A stretch of 8,859 nt of DNA from Chroococcidiopsidaceae cyanobacterium CP_BM_RX_35 (GTDB taxonomy: Bacteria; Cyanobacteriota; Cyanobacteriia; Cyanobacteriales; Chroococcidiopsidaceae): positions 1 to 8,859 of the forward strand of contig JAFAVL010000333.1 in NCBI GenBank assembly GCA_019242465.1, in the 5' to 3' direction. Made by a program: the position numbers and the translations under genes. Below, piece by piece: positions 6,192 through 8,859 of this stretch. Within the stretch, counting starts at the first letter, position 1. The number at the start of each line of letters is the position of its first letter. The notes under the pieces are model-generated. The model searched no databases. It had not been told where the DNA came from and saw only the letters and a program-made list of their open reading frames with translations.

Positions 6192-6899
6192 TCAAAATGG
6201 AAAAGGTTTCCACGGCACCCAATGTGCCCAGAGCTGAGCTAAAGACCCATCTGCAATCAAGGCATCAAGAGTAGCGTTGAGTGCCTGTAACAGTTTCATC
6301 TGACCCCGGCGGACAGCAATACCGAAAGGTACCTGGGTAGGGACACTAAAGGCAATCCGTAGATTTGGGTCTTCCTCCGCTGCCACAATCAACACCAATT
6401 CATCATCAATCAGAGCGTCAATCTCGCCTGCTCGCAATGCCTCCAACATCTCCGGTAGCACTTGGTCACTACCCGGAAACGGAACAATTTCCACACCAGC
6501 GAAACTCCTCGCCAGAGTTAAATTGGTACTGTCTGCTAACCCGCCAACTCGCAGAGAGGATAAGTCATCTGGGGAATAAATTGGGCTATTTGCCTGCACA
6601 ATCACCGCTTCATCGAACAAGCCGTAAGGTCGTGTAAAGTCCGCCCAAGCGGTACGCTCCTTAGTAATTGCCTGATTGAACCAGATAACATCGTAACCTC
6701 CAGTTTGCAGACAGGGGTAAAAGTCTGCCATGGGCAGGTTATGCCATACGGGTTCTAGCCCTATCCTGTCACATACGACTCGCGTCAAATCTGGCTCGTA
6801 GCCTAAACGTGCTCGCTGCTTCAAGTAACTCATAGGGCGAGCGTTAAAATCGCTGGCGGCAATTTCTAGGTATCCAGGCATAACCGTATTTATATTCAT
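6192..6899 (-). CDS. solute-binding-protein family 3 fold without a signal peptide
   Basis: A 235-residue protein with the pattern of family 3 extracellular solute-binding proteins, which bind amino acids for ABC importers: GGYDVIWFNQAITKER then DFTRPY (67-92), LRVGGLADSTNL (116-127), LRAGEIDALIDD (155-166), PFGIAVRRG (191-199), and a C-terminal DGSLAQLWAHW. The usual N-terminal export signal or lipobox is absent: the protein starts MNINTVMPGYLEIAASDF and goes straight into the fold. An in-frame TGA lies about 25 nt upstream with no other ATG, GTG or TTG between, so no signal was missed upstream. It is probably cytoplasmic and may be a ligand sensor, a carrier or an enzyme rather than a transport component; no ABC genes are nearby. 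It is the first gene of the leftward set, 77 nt before the ligase. No clear Shine-Dalgarno is seen, and Met7 (6881) is an alternative start. Confidence 0.82.
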   Translation of the reverse strand: MNINTVMPGYLEIAASDFNARPMSYLKQRARLGYEPDLTRVVCDRIGLEPVWHNLPMADFYPCLQTGGYDVIWFNQAITKERTAWADFTRPYGLFDEAVIVQANSPIYSPDDLSSLRVGGLADSTNLTLARSFAGVEIVPFPGSDQVLPEMLEALRAGEIDALIDDELVLIVAAEEDPNLRIAFSVPTQVPFGIAVRRGQMKLLQALNATLDALIADGSLAQLWAHWVPWKPFPF

Positions 6900-6939
6900 A
6901 GTGGTAAGAATGCATAAGTCTAGCGCTCAATCAACGAGG

Positions 6940-6945
6940 ATCTTA
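6940..6945 (-). promoter_or_regulatory. -10 candidate (TAAGAT) for the leftward four-gene set
   Basis: TAAGAT on the minus strand fits the TAN3T form of NtcA promoters and lies 23 nt after the box at 6969-6982. The transcript would start near 6933, leaving a leader of about 34 nt before the ATG at 6899. A perfect TATAAT on the same strand at 7005-7010, inside the dyad, is an alternative -10 but has only a weak -35 match. Confidence 0.4.
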
Positions 6946-6968
6946 AGGAGACGGAAGGAAAATCAACA

Positions 6969-6982
6969 GTAGTTATTAATAC
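6969..6982. promoter_or_regulatory. perfect NtcA box (GTAN8TAC) in the divergent promoter region
   Basis: GTAGTTATTAATAC matches GTA-N8-TAC exactly and sits in the 122-nt gap between the divergent binding-protein and oxygenase genes. A -10 candidate follows on each side: TATTAT after 21 nt toward the oxygenase and TAAGAT after 23 nt toward the binding protein. Class II NtcA promoters typically use 22-23 nt. One box could therefore serve both directions. The match is seen directly; NtcA control is inferred. Confidence 0.6.
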
Positions 6983-6998
6983 AGTTTGTGCTAAGGCT

Positions 6999-7015
6999 CT
7001 TGTTATTATAACAAG
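6999..7015. promoter_or_regulatory. 17-bp perfect dyad CTTGTTATTATAACAAG, candidate operator
   Basis: Two 8-bp arms (CTTGTTAT / ATAACAAG) flank a single central T. The dyad covers the rightward -10 candidate TATTAT (7004-7009) and, on the other strand, a perfect TATAAT (7005-7010). It ends six bases before the first ATG of the oxygenase gene. The position suits a repressor site. Related sequences occur at 4562-4573 and 6156-6168. Confidence 0.5.
7004..7009 (+). promoter_or_regulatory. -10 candidate (TATTAT) for the oxygenase gene
   Basis: TATTAT matches TATAAT at 5 of 6 positions, fits TAN3T, and lies 21 nt after the NtcA box. Transcription would start near 7016. That gives an almost leaderless message if translation begins at 7022, or a 23-nt leader if it begins at 7040. 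Confidence 0.4.
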
Positions 7016-7021
7016 TTATAT

Positions 7022-7942
7022 ATGGTTATCATAAAAATTATGACCTTTGCCTCGATCCAATTAACCGAAAAACAAATTTCTCGCTTTCGAGCCGCTGGTT
7101 TTCTGGTTTTAGAAAAATTAATTGATTCTGAGCTTGTTACCCAGTTAGTTGATAGGATTGAGCCATTATTTGCTGGTCAGTTTGAAACTGGAATTTATCC
7201 AGATGAATGGTATTGGCGACCGGGCTTAAGCTTACCAGATGTGACGCGGGAGATGTGTAACGTTTGGAAGAGCGATCTGACTGTTGCTAGCGTAGTTCTC
7301 TCTACAGAAATCGGTCGTCTTAGTGCTATCCTAGCGGGTTGGTCAGGGGCTAGGATTGGTCAAGACAGCCTTTGGCTGAAGCCAGCAGGCGGTAAAGAAG
7401 TAGCACTACATCAAGATTCCACATATATCAGTTACATCAGCCCCCCAGAAATGATCACTTGCTGGATTGCACTAGACAATACCAGTGCTGATGCTGGCAC
7501 AATTGAGTATGTTAAAGGGTCCCACAAATGGCCTCTAGGCGAGCAATTAGGCGATTTTCACGCCCCTGACCGCAATTACCACTCAGCCATGGAACAAGCA
7601 GCAGCTCAGGTTGGGGTGAGTGCACCTGAGATTGTTAAGATCGAAATTCCAGCAGGTGGTTGCGTTTTTCATCACGGCAAGACATGGCATGGTTCTGGTA
7701 AGAATACCCGTTCTGACAAAATTCGCCGCAGCATTGGCATTCATACCCTCTCTTCAGATGCTTGCTTCCAGCCAACAGGAGCCGGATACATCTATGGGCG
7801 CTACAAGCGGAATGATGACAATACGATGGATGAAAACTTCTTTCCTATCTTATGGACTCGTGACGGCTACAGAACTCCATTTTTAGCAAAATACTGTGAA
7901 GACGCTTTAGCAAAACAAAAGAGCTTAGCGGGTAAAAGTTAG
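7022..7942 (+). CDS. phytanoyl-CoA dioxygenase (PhyH) family 2-oxoglutarate/Fe(II) oxygenase
   Basis: A soluble 306-residue protein of the PhyH family, whose members use Fe(II), O2 and 2-oxoglutarate to hydroxylate small molecules. The iron-binding facial triad is visible as His130 and Asp132 (ALHQDSTY) and His223 (KTWHGSGKN), with Arg235 or Arg236 placed to bind 2-oxoglutarate. Other family marks are the N-terminal LTEKQISRFRAAGFLVLE, the CWIALDNTSADAGTIEYVKG stretch (147-166) and GSHKW (166-170). The length is typical. The start is uncertain: ATG 7022 lies against the dyad without a Shine-Dalgarno, and ATG 7040 (MTFASIQLTEK) is equally plausible and would suit the predicted transcript start better. 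The gene is divergent from the ligase/permease set and shares its control region, so it probably acts on the same compound or its product. The substrate is unknown. Confidence 0.9.
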   Translation: MVIIKIMTFASIQLTEKQISRFRAAGFLVLEKLIDSELVTQLVDRIEPLFAGQFETGIYPDEWYWRPGLSLPDVTREMCNVWKSDLTVASVVLSTEIGRLSAILAGWSGARIGQDSLWLKPAGGKEVALHQDSTYISYISPPEMITCWIALDNTSADAGTIEYVKGSHKWPLGEQLGDFHAPDRNYHSAMEQAAAQVGVSAPEIVKIEIPAGGCVFHHGKTWHGSGKNTRSDKIRRSIGIHTLSSDACFQPTGAGYIYGRYKRNDDNTMDENFFPILWTRDGYRTPFLAKYCEDALAKQKSLAGKS

Positions 7943-8167
7943 ATTGAATCTTTGAATAAGCGCAATACGGCTCGACTCACGGCGGAAGGAGCTATTCCTA
8001 ACTGTCGGGCTGCCTCCGAAAAGCTGCAACATTAAGCGGAGCGCATAAAAATCATCAGGCTTTTCAGCTTGTCCATTCACGCCAACGCATCTTTGAATTT
8101 TTTGCACAACTGTTTTGAATTTTAACTACTTTCCCCTTTTTTCTGTATAAGCTACCGTTTAGACAAG

Positions 8168-8205
8168 GTCAGGACTTACGCAGAGCCAGGGGAACCCGGT
8201 AAGTC
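8168..8205. repeat. imperfect hairpin with GTCAGGACTTACGCA, possible repeat or mobile-element end
   Basis: GACTTAC (8173-8179) and GTAAGTC (8199-8205) are perfect 7-bp inverted repeats, and the loop can fold further through GGG (8189-8191) and CCC (8195-8197). The sequence TCAGGACTTACGCA resembles, from memory, a short string common at the ends of dispersed cyanobacterial repeats and insertion sequences. No second copy was noticed in this window, so mobility cannot be shown. Confidence 0.3.
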
Positions 8206-8330
8206 AAGGAGAGCAGCAACGAATGTGCTATAAGGGGCAAGTCAGCTGCCACAAAATACGATTTACTACATCCACTTTTTTTAGTAAAAAGCGTGAAGCC
8301 GATTCAAGGTCAAAAGGAGGACGATTTCAG

Positions 8331-8363
8331 ACCAGCATTCTCCGCACTCACGAAAATGCTGGT
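8331..8363 (-). terminator. 9-bp hairpin after the oxidoreductase gene, terminator candidate
   Basis: ACCAGCATT (8331-8339) and AATGCTGGT (8355-8363) pair perfectly around a 15-base loop, starting 18 nt past the stop of the leftward oxidoreductase gene at 8382. There is no U tract after the stem on the minus strand, so intrinsic termination is uncertain. Confidence 0.4.
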
Positions 8364-8381
8364 TCAGTCATGTTCACACGC

Positions 8382-8859
8382 TTATTTGCCGCTCACGCGC
8401 AGCACGATTTTGCCCAGATAATGCTGTTTCATCGCTTCCTGCGCTTGTGCCGCCGCTTCGAGTAGAAACGTCTGCGCGATGTGAACTTGAACCTGGTCGA
8501 TGCTTACCAATCGGTTGAGATGGTCGAGCAACATCGGGTCAACATTTGTCTTCTTGAGTTCCACATTGTCGGGCGCTTTGGGTTCGGGCATCACGCCGGT
8601 CGGAAAAGAGATGATGCCGCCCTGACGCACCAAACTCAGCGTCGATTGAACATTGTCGCCGCCCACCAGCACCAGCGCGGCATCGAAGCCGTCGGGCGTA
8701 AAGGCGCGGGCGCGTTGTCCAACGTCGTCACTGTGTCCGTCTACTGCTTCATCGGCACCCAACTGCTTGGCTAACTCTACGCCGTCCGCGCCCGATGCAA
8801 TGGCAAAAACGTTCGCGCCGATGCGCTTGGCGAGTTGCAGCGCGACGTGACCGACACCA
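8382..8859 (-). CDS. quinone oxidoreductase / zinc-type alcohol dehydrogenase superfamily, C-terminal part (runs off the right edge)
   Basis: The minus-strand frame is open from the right edge to TAA at 8382, giving 158 visible residues. They begin in the nucleotide-binding Rossmann turn GVGHVALQLAKRIGA (GxGxxA), followed by LGADEAVDG, GFDAALVLVGG and RQGGIISFPTG, and end with AQEAMKQHYLGKIVLRVSGK, the usual C-terminus of MDR-superfamily NAD(P)H-dependent reductases. The N-terminal catalytic domain is outside the window, so zinc ligands and the exact subfamily cannot be judged. A TTG at 8762 looks like a start only if the frame is read from there; the coding sequence clearly continues upstream. 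Base composition differs from the neighbours: 8641-8700 has 39 G+C of 60, against 23 of 60 at 7081-7140 in the oxygenase gene, hinting at a separate origin or recent transfer. Confidence 0.85.
   Translation of the reverse strand, partial: GVGHVALQLAKRIGANVFAIASGADGVELAKQLGADEAVDGHSDDVGQRARAFTPDGFDAALVLVGGDNVQSTLSLVRQGGIISFPTGVMPEPKAPDNVELKKTNVDPMLLDHLNRLVSIDQVQVHIAQTFLLEAAAQAQEAMKQHYLGKIVLRVSGK

Larger units (their letters stand above)
7943..8381. other. 439-nt stretch with no credible gene; repeat-like
   Basis: No frame here has a good start site or a recognisable family. A 60-codon minus-strand frame (7925-8107) overlaps the oxygenase end and has no ribosome binding site. A 10-bp direct repeat ATCTTTGAAT occurs at 7948-7957 and 8089-8098, and hairpins lie at 8173-8205, 8275-8291 and 8331-8363. 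The stretch separates the nitrogen-regulated cluster from a GC-richer gene and may be an accumulation site for small repeats or a rearrangement junction. Confidence 0.5.

Noticed and set aside
7925..8107. 60-residue minus-strand frame in the gap after the oxygenase
   Set aside because: It has no Shine-Dalgarno, overlaps the end of the oxygenase gene and contains no recognisable domain; it is more likely a chance frame in repeat-like DNA.
8275..8291. CTTTTT-TTAGT-AAAAAG hairpin
   Set aside because: The stem is almost all A-T and not placed directly after a gene; too weak to call a terminator.
8312..8320. Strong Shine-Dalgarno-like AAAAGGAGG on the plus strand
   Set aside because: No start codon lies within translation distance; the nearest ATG is about 35 nt away inside a hairpin. 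It is either chance or a relic of a lost gene start.
8223..8465. 80-residue plus-strand frame
   Set aside because: It runs antisense into the oxidoreductase gene and its composition does not suggest a protein.

Overview
The window looks like a chromosomal segment of a cyanobacterium. The evidence is an NblA (phycobilisome degradation) gene, a HIP1 octamer (GCGATCGC at 5383-5390), two perfect NtcA-type boxes (GTAN8TAC) and an IS200/IS605-like hairpin of the kind common in cyanobacterial genomes. The genus cannot be named from the sequence.

Layout. 1-688 (minus): a 65-residue two-helix membrane protein, then a hypothetical protein that runs off the left edge. 689-1108: intergenic, with a stem-loop near its right end. 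1109-1466 (plus): a 43-residue single-helix peptide with a near-perfect Shine-Dalgarno sequence, then nblA. 1467-1600: a short convergent gap holding the IS200/IS605-like hairpin. 1601-6899 (minus): four genes in one direction, in transcription order a periplasmic-binding-protein fold without a signal peptide, a 499-residue glutamine-synthetase-like ligase, an APC-type amino acid/amine permease, and a type III glutamine-synthetase-like ligase (GlnT type). 7022-7942 (plus): a divergent phytanoyl-CoA dioxygenase (PhyH) family oxygenase. 7943-8381: a non-coding stretch with repeat-like hairpins. 8382-8859 (minus): the C-terminal part of a quinone oxidoreductase / alcohol dehydrogenase, visibly GC-richer than the rest, running off the right edge.

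The most interesting part is 1601-7942. Both ligases keep the metal, ATP and glutamate residues of the glutamine synthetase fold. By eye, both have replaced the two residues that handle ammonium in GlnA (Asp50 and Glu327, the latter by Trp in both), so they probably join glutamate to an amine rather than to ammonia. With a permease between them, an intracellular solute-binding fold and a 2-oxoglutarate/Fe(II) oxygenase divergent from them, the set looks like an uptake and gamma-glutamylation system for an unidentified amine or amino acid.

The regulatory sequence fits a nitrogen-controlled unit. One perfect NtcA box lies in the divergent promoter region, with a -10 candidate at near-canonical spacing on each side (N21 toward the oxygenase, N23 toward the binding protein). 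A second perfect box precedes the 499-residue ligase, 22 nt before a -10 candidate. A shared TTGTTAT-N-ACAA motif occurs in all three upstream gaps and suggests a second, pathway-specific regulator. Function, substrate and regulation are inferred; nothing here was tested by search or experiment.
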